64,000 bases of DNA from Undaria pinnatifida (Eukaryota > Sar > Phaeophyceae > Laminariales > Alariaceae): contig JABAKD010000024.1 in NCBI GenBank assembly GCA_012845835.1, positions 7,777,103 through 7,841,102 on the forward strand. The letters run 5' to 3'. Positions 53,940 through 64,000 of the stretch are shown here, piece after piece (position 1 is the stretch's first letter; each line of letters starts with the position of its first letter). Below the pieces are notes generated by a model. That model had not been told where the DNA came from. It made no database searches and saw only the letters and a list, made by a program, of their open reading frames with translations. A program made the position numbers and the translations under genes.

Positions 53940-56900
53940 GTAAGCAATTAGACTGCTCTCGTACCGGCCCTCACATAGGAAAGACCCCCACACAAAACTT
54001 GGCCTAAAAAAATGGTACTAGGAGGCACGATATTCGACAGCTCTTATGCTGAAGTTAGTGTAGAGGACACCCTTGCTCAAAATACGAACTCTATACAAGT
54101 GTATCTCGGTTTCTTCTCAGAGGGCCGGTACGCCGGTACTGCTGTATGTCAGGAGACGGCAAGTTAGGCCTGTGACGGGCGGCCGTCTACACGTTACATG
54201 TAACACGACATTATACTAGCGGCGTAGTTTTAGTCTGGGAGATTCTCAATGTGATCGATGACGCCCTATACTGCCGTCTCCTGACACATTTGCAGACACG
54301 GCTATGCGGTCCAGATTTTAAGCTTCAGATTCTGACCCAATCGGATTTTCAGCCGCGTAGTTCGGAAATCGAGTGGGTCTTCTTGTGCGAAGAAATCGGA
54401 TATATTCGAAATCGGGTGAGACCGCGCGCCCAGAGATTCGAGCAAACAGCAACCAACTGCTGTTGTGGTTTGGCGCCGCGAAGAGAGGCGCCAAGTGTGC
54501 TGCACTGGGCGTCGGACCCAAGCGTGCGCGCCCACGCTGACTGCCCCTAATGTGGCGACGAAGGGACGTGCCGAGTGCGCCCAACGTGTCTTGGTATTTT
54601 GTTTTTTTACTATAAAGCATCCGCTCCCGACAAGCTGACTGACTGCTGCTCAGCTGATGTAGTCTATTATTCGAGTACGTATCCACGGAGAGGCACGCGC
54701 CTAGTGCGCTTTTCTTGGTCTCAAAGCTCGAGCCCGCGTCAGGCGCAAGGCAACGTGGCTGTGTCCCCATCCAACTCATCGATCGTCTGCTGCTGCGTGC
54801 TGCGTGGATAACATCTTGAATTTAGAGACCATTCCTTCTCTCCATTTAAAAACCTGATCACCAAAGTCCTCGAATTTTGAACCAAAATCTGACGTCTTGG
54901 GCCATCGGATTCTCAACTCAGATTTTTTCCGGTCCAGCTTTGCACCTTCGGACTGCACAAGCAGGTGTTTTTCATTTCTGGGATCGAAAAATGTGAAGCT
55001 GAAGCTAAAAAAATCGGACCGCATACGAAACACCCTAGGCGTGTGCGCGTGTCGCGCTGCAAATAGATAAGAGCTGTAAGTCGGAACGACTTAAGTCACC
55101 AAGTGTTAATATTTATTAGTTGGAGTAATAGTCGCTTCCCGCAGGTGCCGAATATCCGAATCACAAACTGGGTTTCCATACTTGCCGGAAGGTTTGTCTA
55201 GTACGCCATGCATTGTTCCTTTTTGAGCGGGATTCCCTCTGCCGTTGGGAGCTGATTTGGATCGTTTCACTCGCCTGACTGAAGTCGGCCAGCCGGATGG
55301 CCATCAGTTGGCTTCGCCAGCCGACTTTGCCGACTAAAATCAGTTATTAATAGTTGGGTAACAGCACTTACCGTCTTAGTCGTGAAATCCTGCCGACTGA
55401 CAGCTCTACAAATTGGACTATGTGTGATGTCTTAGATGCTTGACCGCGTCGCGTCAGGTTTAGACTCATCAAACGCTTTGATGGCACGTTTTTCAACTGC
55501 TGTCGCCTCACTCGAAAGCCGTGCAGCAGAGTAATACATTTTCCTCATGATGTGCTATGTATACGTGCCTTGAATCACGCGGAGTATACTTGTATACGTC
55601 TGCCGTTTGTATGATACAATACCTGGTGCCGAGATTGGGGACGCGAAACAGATGTTTTTTTTTATTTCAGGCACGTCAATCGCAGCGGCAGCAGCAGACT
55701 CGTCACCGATCAGCGAGAGCAATACGTCATACCTGGTACCTTGTACCTGATGTATCATACGATCTGTGCGGCATTGATACTGTAAACACGAATAATGCGA
55801 TATCAAAATAATGAAATGCCTACCAGGTAGCATTTAATGTATCGCCAACCAGGTAGCACCAGGGGCACAGCTTGTGTGCACGCATACGTCGTACATGAAG
55901 CAGTAGGTTACAACAAAATATCGAGATCGCGCAATCGCACGATCGCAGTACTGCTGCTGTCGTGCAGGCACTATACGAGGCTCAATTTTTGCATTTTTTA
56001 CAGGCCGCGGGGTTCGGTTAGGTCTCGGTGCAGTTTTTTACGAACCCCTTTAGTTCGGATCGACGCACTACTGTATCCTCGTACGCATACGGCTCGATTC
56101 GGTTCGGTTCAGTTCTGTTCGGATCTCGCCAGCTAATAACCAGAGGTTCGGTTGGTGCGATATTTCGTATTCCTGCTTGCAATAGTAGTTAATTGGTAGT
56201 GCAATCATGCGTTCGGTGATTTCCGTGTTTTGGCGTGCTTCCATTCCCGTGCCATAGGGTACTGAGATGTACCACGGATGCATTATGTAGATACCTCGGT
56301 GTTTCATTCCCGCAGGTGCTGAAGACTGAATTGGTAGCAGTCGTGTGATAATTTTCGAGTACGGTATTCTCGCGATGACATGTGGGTTAGTCAGTTCGTT
56401 CCTAGACCAGTCAGCAGGCGCCCACTTCTGTCCTGGTGCATGTTTGCATTGTGCGGCGCCATTAGCTAAGCGCCATGCTCATTCACAACTGTCCCACAAG
56501 ACAGTAGTGATAAAGGCTTTACTTAACCCTTTCCAACTCCTTAGAGTATCTTTTGAGTCTATTCGCTAGTGTTTTCTTTCATAACGGGAGTGCAATGCGA
56601 AAGGGGTTAGTTTTGCTCTGTCTTTTGTTGCTGCCTCGCAATATGAACTGCGCAGGTAAGACTTGACAGAGGTGCCGCTTCTTCTTCAACGGCAAGCGCA
56701 GCGTCGGACGGGAGCACCCGCAGCGACTCGGTATCCTCTCCTCGGGCTGCTGGATCGGGAAAAGTGTCTTCGCGCCTAGCCGCGATTCGCGAAAAAAACA
56801 AGGCGAGCCTGTGTGTGTCGACGTCTGGTATGTTCGATACCTACCTTAACGCCTTCACTGGAAGCCCTTGTGGGGGACAACTTTACCTAAATTTAGTATA

Positions 56901-57503
56901 GAGAGGGATTTCGGCGCTCTAAAGGGGTTAACCCTTTGGGGCCCGTTCATATAGGCCGAAAACACTAGAAGTGCCATCTTATTTACCGCCCAGTAAGAGC
57001 ATGCAGCAGTGCGAGTATCGGCATGCTTGCCCGCGTTTCGCTCAGCTACTTGCATTGCAGTTTTCAATAGGACATCCCCCCTACCCAAGCGGCCCCCGGA
57101 TGCTTCGTGTGGTAGATGCTGTAGTTATAGGTGCCATTTATTTTCGACGTTTTCCGTCTGAAGCTCAGGGTCATTGTAGAGTGCTGTCTCAAACGTTCTG
57201 GAATTTGCGAACTGGACTGGCTACTTGGAATATACTTGGTTTGTCTGCAGCTACCTGGAATATACTTGGTTTGTCTGCAGCTGTCTTGTTTCAAGTTGTT
57301 TTGGGTGTGAAGAAGGGTTGATATCTGTCCCTGTCCGTACCAACCATGTCAGGAGACGGCGGATTTGGTTGTCGTCAGTGACACTGTATGAATGTATTCA
57401 TTGTCAGATGGCAAACGGAATAGTAACCATACTACTACCACTAATAATAATAATAATAATAATAATAACAATAATAATAACAATAATAATAATAATAATA
57501 ATG

Positions 57504-57591
<88 letters not shown>

Positions 57592-60500
57592 TGATAATAA
57601 TAATGATAATAATAATTGTTATGATGATAATACTAACAGTTACAACAAGATATTAATGTACCATGCTATACCTAGGGTATTACGTCTAGACGGCCGTCCG
57701 TCACAGGCCAAAACGGCCGTTTCCTGACATCTTTGCTCGGTACCCCCTTTTCGCCCTCCCGAAATGTTTAGGCGCGCAAGGAGACTTTGGCGGCTGTGCA
57801 GACGTCTCCGAGGATACAACGGCGGGCATCTGCCAGCTTGTCCATTGGCGGCCCTCGTTCTCCGGGTGTAGAGTCGCTGCAAGGGTTTGCCAATGTCCCG
57901 AGCAGCCCGGCATCGGTCGCGTCTGGTGGCAGCATCGGGAGTGAAAAAAGGTGAAATTAATATGTGCATTGGATGGGAGGGGCGAAATCATGCGCCCCCA
58001 GCAATGACAGCAATGCATGTTTTTTTTTGTCCCCGAAAGGCAGCAAATGTGCCGGCGGGAGGTGTGATCATTGGCATGCATGGCGGTAGTCTGTCAGGCC
58101 AGGCCCTCGCATTCCTACAATGCCGGGACGGAGCACGTCGGGTTTGTGTCGGGTATTTACCGACCAGGCAGACATTGCTTGCACCAAGCGCGGGGCGTAG
58201 TGAGGTGTTCGGCGAGTCGCATGAAAGGCGAACTGCATCCTACGAACAAACCACTTGTGAGGCGGACTCGGCACCTTGTGCGTACTTTCTTGCATATCGA
58301 TGACAGCATCGAAGGAATTATTGTTTTCCGACAGGGCGGGAGGGTACTCATTTATTCAAGGGTATGTTAGGAAAGGTACATACTTATGTTGTATGCCCGG
58401 GTAAGTACCCGGGTACGTACCCGTACCCGACGCTTAGATACGTTAGGTACAGGCCTCGATACCTCACCTAAGCGTTTGGTACGTTAGGTACGGACCACGA
58501 TACCTTACCTAAGTTTTAGGTACGAGAGATAAGCAGCTCAAATACTTACCCGGGTATAGGTATACCCGTCGACGCTAACGGCTGTCAAATCTGCATGCAT
58601 TTCAATGAACTTCGTCAACCTTCGAGGCGCCTTCGCAGTAGTGAGCGAAGGCGGCGCAAAACACAACAACGAACGCGTCTTGGGGCATGCATGTATTCTA
58701 TTCGCCTCCATGCCAAGACGGGAACGGCACAAAAGTGCATATACGTGTTTGTGTCACAACTTCGGGCGTACTATTACCCCCCCCCCAATTCCCCCTGGCC
58801 CGTCTCGAAAGGGATGCGTGGTCAACGGTCAAATGACCAAGGCAACCAACAAATGCAAGGGTATGTTAGGTAAGGTATACCTATACCCGGGTAAGTTTTT
58901 GAGGTCGTACCCAACGTACCTAAAACTTGTGCAAGGTATTGACAGCCGTACCTAACGTACCTAACACGTAGGTAAGGTATGAGGACCCGTACCTAACGTA
59001 CCTAAATCCAGGTATTTCATCTACGGCAATACCATTACCCGGTTATGTATTTGAGCGGCGTACCTATATATATATATATATATATTTTTCATCCTCCGGC
59101 GGATGGGGAAAAATAAAGCTTAAGCTCACCACACTTCCACGTATTTTCAGACGCGTCGTGTGTCAATTTAACTCGTACCTATCGCACCTAAAACTTAGGT
59201 AAGGTATCGAGGTTCGTACCTAACGTACCTAACACTTAGGTAAAGTATCCGGGCCCGTACCTAACGTAGCTAAAATTTAGGTAAGGTATTGAGGTTGTCC
59301 CAAGGCTCGTACCTTAACCCGGGTATTTCGCCGACGGGCATACCTATACCCGGTCAAGTATCGGCGCGGCGTATCTATCGTACCTAAACTTAGAAAAAGG
59401 TATCATAGTCTGTGCGTAAGTGCGGGTACCGGTAGGTAAGTACCCGGGTACGCACCCGTATAAAAAACGTCAAATTGGTGGGGCTCCGTACTAGAACAGT
59501 ATGTGCTGGCAATAGTAATCTACTGACAGCAGCAAGCTACTGGCAGCAGCTATCTACGACAGAGCCTGCTAGTAGACGCTGCTCGTTTGCTTGATCTGAC
59601 GTCCATCCAAAAACGCGACACATTTTTTTTAACGAAACACCATGGCCGGTATTTTTTTCTTATGCTGGGTGACAGCCTACTGCAAAACCACCGCGATGGT
59701 GTAACATAAATTCCCAGAGTACACAAACGAGCCTCACGAGCCCTTTTGCTTCGATAACCCTTCGGCGCAGCAAAGTCGTCAATGGCTTTGGCGGTCTCCG
59801 CCGGGATATCGTTCACGTCCTGCGCGTCCCCGTTTATCCTGTAAACGAACTTGGGAGTGATCACGGCGACTGCTCTCTTGCCCGGGGCGACCTCGATCAC
59901 CTCTCGCTCGAGAGCTGGCTCGGAACTATCCTGCTATCATAGTTTCCTCGCCCAGTGAAGCTTGGCCCTCGTGGTCTCCACTAGCAGCTTCGATCATTGT
60001 GCACGCCGTTAATCTACCCCCTGGATTGGGTACGTCTGGGCGACAGGTGCCATGGGTGTGTCCCAGGTGGCAGGTGTCCTGGGTTTGTGGCGGGTAGGCC
60101 GCATGCCTAATTAGCATTGGGAACATGTTTATTATTTTGGTCTCGAAGATGACGTCATGAGTACTTCGCATGATGTACACATTTCGGATAGGGTATTTGA
60201 ACTCGTACCTATACTCGGGTATTTCGTTGACGGGTATACCTATACTCGGGTAAGTATTGGGGCGACATACCCATCGTACTTAAAACTTAGGTAAGGTATC
60301 GAGGTCCGTACCTAACGTTGTTAACTAACACTTAGGTAAGGTATCGGGATTCATACCTAACGTACCTAAAACTTAGGCAAGGTATTGAGGTCGTCCCAAG
60401 GCTTGTGCCTCAACCCGGGTATTTCGTCGACGGGTATACCTATACCCGGGTAAATATTTGAGCCGCTCGTGTGGATGAACTATCTATGGGATCAGTCTCG

Positions 60501-63500
60501 ACAAAGGGCTGCTTGCTGCTCTAGTGAAATCAAACAGTGTAAAAATATCCATCGTTGTTATGTCTGAATCTCATACTGTTGTTACGTGTCTCATCATGAT
60601 ATGTTGCTTCTGGGACGTGCCTTGTCGTGATCTCTTACTGCTGTGACGTGTCTTATCGTGATCTCTTGCTGCTGTGATGTGCCTCATCGTGATCTCGCAC
60701 TGCTATGGCGTACGTGTCTCATCGCAGGAGGGCGTCACACATGCAGGCTATTACTCGCAGCGGGTACGACGCCCAGGAATCGAAGCCATCAGCCGCATCA
60801 GACATATCTGACACAGACCGAGATGGGAGTGGGAGGACTAGAAAAATATTTGGTGAAGCTCCCTCGGCCTCGTCGGCTTCGTCATCCGCTGCATCGCAAG
60901 ATAAAACGCATGCCACCAGAGCCACGGGTATCCCAAGCTTTCGCGGGCGCGCGAGTTTGAGTGCCAACCGCCGTATGTCTGGGCTGGAATCACCACTTCC
61001 GGTGCAGCCCGTAGGAAGTATGCCCCCTCCTGCTTCTGCGGCAACGCGGGCGCCCTCGCGGTCGATCGAGCGTGCTGTCGACAAGCACTGCACGGACGGC
61101 GAGATGGATGCGCTTCGTGCGAGGGTGGCGGGAGCAACAAGGTGATCGCTCGGTTGCGGCGTCACCGTTGTTTGCGTTGTTAGCGAGGAATAATATGACA
61201 CGAGGTTTGTTCTTGTGTCTGATAGGCTAGTTGATAGCTCAGGTGCGGGGTTGCCCATCTTTGCCTTGTCTGTTGGCATGGGATGGTGTGAGGTTTGTTT
61301 TGTCGCATAAACGAGGTGATAGCTCAGCTGTGGTGTAACCTTTCTTTGCGTTGTTGTAGTTTCTTGATGATGTAAGGTTTAGTTTTTGGTATCCTATCGG
61401 GATCATGTAGGGTTTAGGTTTGTTGTTCTATCGGAGGCACTGGTACTCTTTTTCGGCGAGGTTAATGGAGAAGATAGGGTTAGGCTCTCGTTCCCGTCGG
61501 CATAAGGAGCCGACCATCGTTGTATCCAGTCCTATGGGGTACTGTAGCTTTCGCCGAGTAGCTTTCGCGAGCTTGCTGATACTGCTTGTATCTGGTTATG
61601 CCACTATTTTGTACCTGATGATGCATGCTACGCTATAATGTCTGATGGTGCTACTCGATATATGCACTGGTGCTACATGCATCTGACTATAATGCTGTGT
61701 GATTTGTATCTATCCTTCTTGCTATCCTAAATGTCAGTGAGGCCGAAGCGGCACGCGCACGGCTGGCCGAGACCGCAGAAAAACTGGATGAGAGCGAGGC
61801 TTATTGCCGGGATGTGGAGGGAAAACTGGCGTTCTTGGTGAAGAAGTCGGAGCATACCTTGTCAGAACAACGCAGCAAGGTGAGATATACAGTGAATGTC
61901 TTCCTGCAGTGCCGGTTGAATAGTGCCTATTATATTACCGGTGAAGTCGCTTGGCGCGACTGGAACCCGCTACGATACTACTGTAGTACTATTCATAGTG
62001 CATCGGTACTATACTCAATAGTGCCGGTGTCCGGTATGCTGCCAATAATGTTGGTTTGCATAGACCGGCACTATTGGGAGACCCCGACTGCTGTACTTTA
62101 CCTTGTTACAAATGGCCTGCTACGCGAGTTGCTATCATAGCGACAGTTTACGATCTTTCATTTGCTCGTGCTTTTGTGCAATCCTGACCCTTTTGCAGCT
62201 GTCTGCCCTGGCCAAAGAAAAGGCAGCTGGTGCCGCAGCAGGAAGGAGGGAGGCAGAAATGGAATCACAGGTACGGTTTTTGTTGAATATATGTATACCT
62301 AAAGTAGATAATAAGGTACATATTTCGTCCAGCGTTCTATGCCACTGTTTCTAGCTTGCGCAATGCGAATGGACGGCCAACGTGATATCGTAACGTCAAT
62401 GTATTTGACGCTGTCTAAACGGCCGCTTCATGACGAATACCGACGGACAACATAGCATTGTTGGCCCCTTTTCCAGCTCCTAAAAATATGATATTCTAGT
62501 TCCAAGTGGTTTGTCCTCTTAACGGGAATGCGATGCTAAAAGGGTGAAGGGCGCGACTATGTTGTACCGGCGCGTCATATGTTTTGCAGACTTCATTCTT
62601 GGTACGCGGCGCCTTGCCGTCCCCGCGCCTGCATAAGAAAAAATGCCGGTGACTCATGCTTTCCAGCGCGAAAGGAGGCACCGGAACACTATCGCGGTAC
62701 AGCACGTGTTACATTTGGATTGCACGACTTCGTGGTACCGCCGTTTGGCACCTACGCTCTGTTGGAGTGTCTTGCATATATTATACCAGGCACTATATGG
62801 ATTACGTTGAGTATACACACGTGACCTGTGAGTTTGACCAATTTCGTGCTAAGTTTCTTTTGTCATCCTCGTGACAATGAAGATGATGTTGGTTGCCATC
62901 AGCTGCTGTGAGAGTTGCACCACCGTGTTGGAGATTCAGCCCCATAGTGTGTACGAACACACTTCAACTGCGGGGCACGCCCGATGCGGCGTCTGTTGCG
63001 TTTTACCTGGTATTACACTACGCTCAGATTGTGTATTTTCGATGGGTTGTTCTTGTGTGCTGCTTGGCTTCATACTTTGCTCTGCTTTTCGAAAAACACG
63101 TGGTGGTTACCTTGTGTGGGCACTTTCCCCCACACTAAGCTGCACTGCACTGCACTGCACTACACTGCACTTTATTGCTGTACTACACTGCAATGCTCTA
63201 CACTGCACTACACTAAAATACACTACACGGCTGCATACACTGCGCTGCACTGCACCACACTGCAATGCGTTACAATACTACACTGCACTGCGCTGTCAAT
63301 GCTACAGATGTCTGAGCTTACGGACGCCTGTGAAGCCCTCACCCTGGACAAGGAGCAACTCGCGCTTGAAAACGAAGAGTTGCAGGCAAGCTGGCTGGGC
63401 ATGGGCGTGTGCGTGCAGTTGACTCTTGTGGATTTTGCGGTTTGTATTTGCTTCCCGTGTGCGAAGATTTTCTGTCTCGCCGCCTTTAGTTTCCTGCCGG

Positions 63501-63922
63501 TCTCTTGAACCGAACGTATGGTCGATTGAAGTCGGTTGAAGTTGTGCAATAGTTGTGGCCCTAACTCTGCATTGTCACGCCTGGTATTCATGACGGAACA
63601 CGAACTCGACCGTGTTGCCTCCCGTCTGGAGGTATGTTCGGTCGTGCCGCTTTTTTATTCCAGGCAGTGTCTTGTGCCGACCGTATCGTCAGCTAATGTT
63701 GTACAGTTATCGTAGCCGAGGCACGTCATTGGTCATCGTTGTCATCTACCTGGTACTTGAGTATCTGGTGTTCATGACGGAATGCGAACTCAGCGTTTGA
63801 CGATGCTCGAAAATGCAGGAGAGAATGGATGAGCTAGTGGGGGAACTGGCCTCGACCAAACTGGACATGGAACATGCTCAGCTTAGCGCCAAGGAAAACG
63901 AAGCCGCGGCCCGAGCTTTGAG
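53402..63922 (+). CDS. DCTN1: Dynactin p150-Glued (5' part)
   Basis: Exons: 53402-53476, 53790-53939, 56656-56827 (3' end uncertain), 57772-57950, 60728-61141, 61738-61879, 62199-62270, 63308-63385, possibly 63553-63631, and 63819-63922 (phase 2, continuing off the window). A CAP-Gly domain is followed by a Ser/Pro/basic linker and a coiled coil with LTDACEALTLDKEQLALENE, the LTxAxExLTLDKE signature of dynactin p150. p150 links dynein to microtubules and cargo through CAP-Gly and coiled-coil contacts. Phases agree except between 56827 (phase 1) and 57772 (phase 0), where an earlier donor after TGT at 56814 or a missed exon is needed. One donor is GC type. The large introns hold MITEs, a palindromic array and an antisense ATPase fragment. 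Confidence 0.85.
54147..54286. mobile_element. MITE with perfect 14-bp TIRs TGTCAGGAGACGGC
   Basis: Starts TGTCAGGAGACGGC and ends GCCGTCTCCTGACA, 140 bp, in dynactin intron 2. A second copy with near-perfect TIRs lies at 57347-57729. No clear target duplication. Confidence 0.75.
56656..57950 (+). CDS. DCTN1: Dynactin linker exons
   Basis: 56656-56827 starts VRLDRGAASSSTASAASDGS and contains SGKVSSRLAAIREKNK. 57772-57950 reads ARKETLAAVQTSPRIQRRAS then SIGGPRSPGVESLQGFANVP and ends in phase 2 before gtgaaa, matching the next exon. Ser/Pro/Arg-rich composition is as expected for the basic region after CAP-Gly. The donor of the first exon is unresolved: gtatgt gives phase 1. Confidence 0.7.
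56848..56931 (-). mobile_element. Short MITE, about 85-bp family, copy 4
   Basis: Reverse copy: TTAACGCCTTCACTGGAAGC, TAAATTTAGTATAGAGAGGG, CTCTAAAGGGGTTAA. It lies 20 bp after the dynactin exon ending near 56827. Confidence 0.7.
57347..57729. mobile_element. MITE with TGTCAGGAGACGGC TIRs carrying a TAA microsatellite
   Basis: Starts TGTCAGGAGACGGC at 57347 and ends GCCGTTTCCTGACA at 57729. The interior carries (TAA)n at about 57440-57620, which accounts for its length against the 140-bp copy at 54147. It ends 42 bp before a dynactin exon. Confidence 0.7.
57440..57620. repeat. TAA trinucleotide microsatellite
   Basis: About 55-60 near-perfect AAT/TAA units with a few AAC and GAT variants. 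The poly-Asn and poly-Ile frames are artefacts. Confidence 0.97.
58370..60470. repeat. Self-complementary GTACCTAACGTACCTAAAACTTAGGTAAGGTA array
   Basis: Blocks at 58370-58590, 58855-59060, 59175-59480 and 60185-60470 repeat a unit of about 45 bp: GTACCTAACGTACCTAA, ACTTAGGTAAGGTATCGAGG, with TACCCGGGTA palindromes. TACCTAA and TTAGGTA are reverse complements, so each unit can fold on itself. The array is interrupted by the repeat at 59078-59176 and an unrelated segment at 59480-60180. Confidence 0.8.
59727..59937 (-). pseudogene. Fragment resembling a P-type H+-ATPase, antisense in a dynactin intron
   Basis: The minus-strand frame reads EREVIEVAPGKRAVAVITPK then NGDAQDVNDIPAETAKAIDD and FAAPKGYRSKRAREARL. 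From memory this resembles the nucleotide-binding region of plasma-membrane P3A H+-ATPases (P..KR..A.V..P......DIPAETA.AIDDFA.RGYRSLGVARE). The KGAPQ nucleotide-binding segment appears missing between the two halves, and RSKRARE replaces RSLGVARE. No neighbouring ATPase exon was found, so a captured, decayed fragment is likely. Confidence 0.45.
60728..63922 (+). CDS. DCTN1: Dynactin coiled-coil exons
   Basis: 60728-61141 (phase 2 to 2) is a Ser-rich linker with SAASDISDTDRDGSGR, ending DGEMDALRARVAGATS across the junction. 61738-61879 reads EAEAARARLAETAEKLDESE and LAFLVKKSEHTLSEQRSK. 62199-62270 is LSALAKEKAAGAAAGRREAE. 63308-63385 is MSELTDACEALTLDKEQLAL then ENEELQ, with a GC-type donor (cag then gcaagc). 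63819-63922 is ERMDELVGELASTKLDMEHA then QLSAKENEAAARALR. Heptad-like charge and Leu spacing fit p150. Confidence 0.88.
61905..62082. repeat. CGGCACTATA-type repeat with inverted ends
   Basis: GTGCCGGTTGAATAGTGCC at the left and GACCGGCACTATTGGGAG at the right; the interior carries AATAGTGCCGGTGTCCGG. Same family as 23815-23965. In a dynactin intron. Confidence 0.55.
62980..63300. repeat. TACACTGCACTGCAC-type low-complexity repeat before a dynactin exon
   Basis: 63140-63300 is an irregular run of CTGCACTACACTGCA units ending just before the acceptor of the exon at 63308. It is intronic and could disturb branch-point or polypyrimidine signals. Confidence 0.7.
63553..63631 (+). CDS. Uncertain dynactin exon (ELDRVASRLE)
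   Basis: The frame ends MTEHELDRVASRLE before a good gtatgt donor and would precede ERMDELVGEL in phase. The only upstream acceptor (gcaatag at 63552) gives phase 2, which disagrees with the phase-0 end of the previous exon. A degenerate copy lies at 63765-63800. The exon may be skipped or decaying; joining 63385 directly to 63819 is also in phase. Confidence 0.35.
63765..63800 (+). pseudogene. Relic copy of the uncertain dynactin exon
   Basis: CTGGTGTTCATGACGGAATGCGAACTCAGC matches CTGGTATTCATGACGGAACACGAACTCGACC at 63582-63612, and upstream intron (GTTGTACAG against GTTGTGCAATAG) is also shared. The copy hits TGA soon after. Confidence 0.7.
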
Positions 63923-64000
63923 GTATGACACTTCGAGATATTATTTCGTATGGCTTCATCCGGCTGTGAAATGAGAGGGAAGACATGACCAATAGAAATG

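Noticed and set aside
54121-54175. Possible third dynactin exon (RAGTPVLLYVRRRQVRP)
   Set aside because: Overlaps the left end of a TIR element, and exon 2 joins 56656 directly in phase with better continuity.
55674-55738. Possible Ala-rich exon after a good tttcag acceptor (TSIAAAAADSSPISES)
   Set aside because: Phase does not fit between the flanking dynactin exons and no family similarity is seen.
57225-57727. Plus-strand ORFs rich in Ile or Asn
   Set aside because: Pure translation of the TAA microsatellite in different frames.

Overview
This is a eukaryotic nuclear window: long genes broken into many short exons, GT-AG introns that often exceed 1 kb, and introns packed with satellites and short transposon-like repeats. 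Gene content, intron style and an interstitial TTAGGG-like tract suggest a stramenopile, most likely a brown alga or close relative. That assignment is inference. Gene models were built by hand from open frames, splice signals, phase continuity and remembered family motifs; no database was searched.

Layout. (1) 22-1569, minus strand: first two exons of an MDP1-type HAD phosphatase, running off the left edge. (2) 2179-20208, plus strand: a complete 12-exon gene for the U3-associated ribosome-biogenesis protein Mrd1/RBM19 (863 aa, five RRMs), divergent from MDP1 across about 0.6 kb. (3) 20209-25458: repeat-rich intergenic DNA. (4) about 25459-52117, minus strand: a very long gene of about 23 exons (about 1,550 aa in my model) joining two TRAF-type zinc fingers and coiled-coil segments to a Trf4/PAPD5 (TENT4)-type non-canonical poly(A) polymerase. 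The polymerase core carries a large repeat-rich insertion. (5) 53402 to beyond the right edge, plus strand: 5' half of dynactin p150 (CAP-Gly, basic Ser/Pro linker, coiled coil).

Mrd1 (pre-18S rRNA processing) and a Trf4-type polymerase (nuclear RNA surveillance in other eukaryotes) both act in RNA metabolism, but nothing here shows co-regulation. MDP1 and dynactin are unrelated functions.

The two most notable results are the zinc finger/TENT4 fusion with its interrupted catalytic domain, and a recurring pattern in which short segments spanning exon-intron junctions are duplicated in the neighbouring intron as decaying relics. I see the latter in the Mrd1, TENT4-like and dynactin genes. In one TENT4-like intron an acceptor-like unit is amplified into an array of about 0.6 kb. 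The rest of the non-coding DNA holds at least one tRNA-derived SINE family, several MITE-like families, a TIR element of about 0.75 kb, many tandem duplications (one perfect at 164 bp) and an antisense fragment resembling a P-type H+-ATPase.
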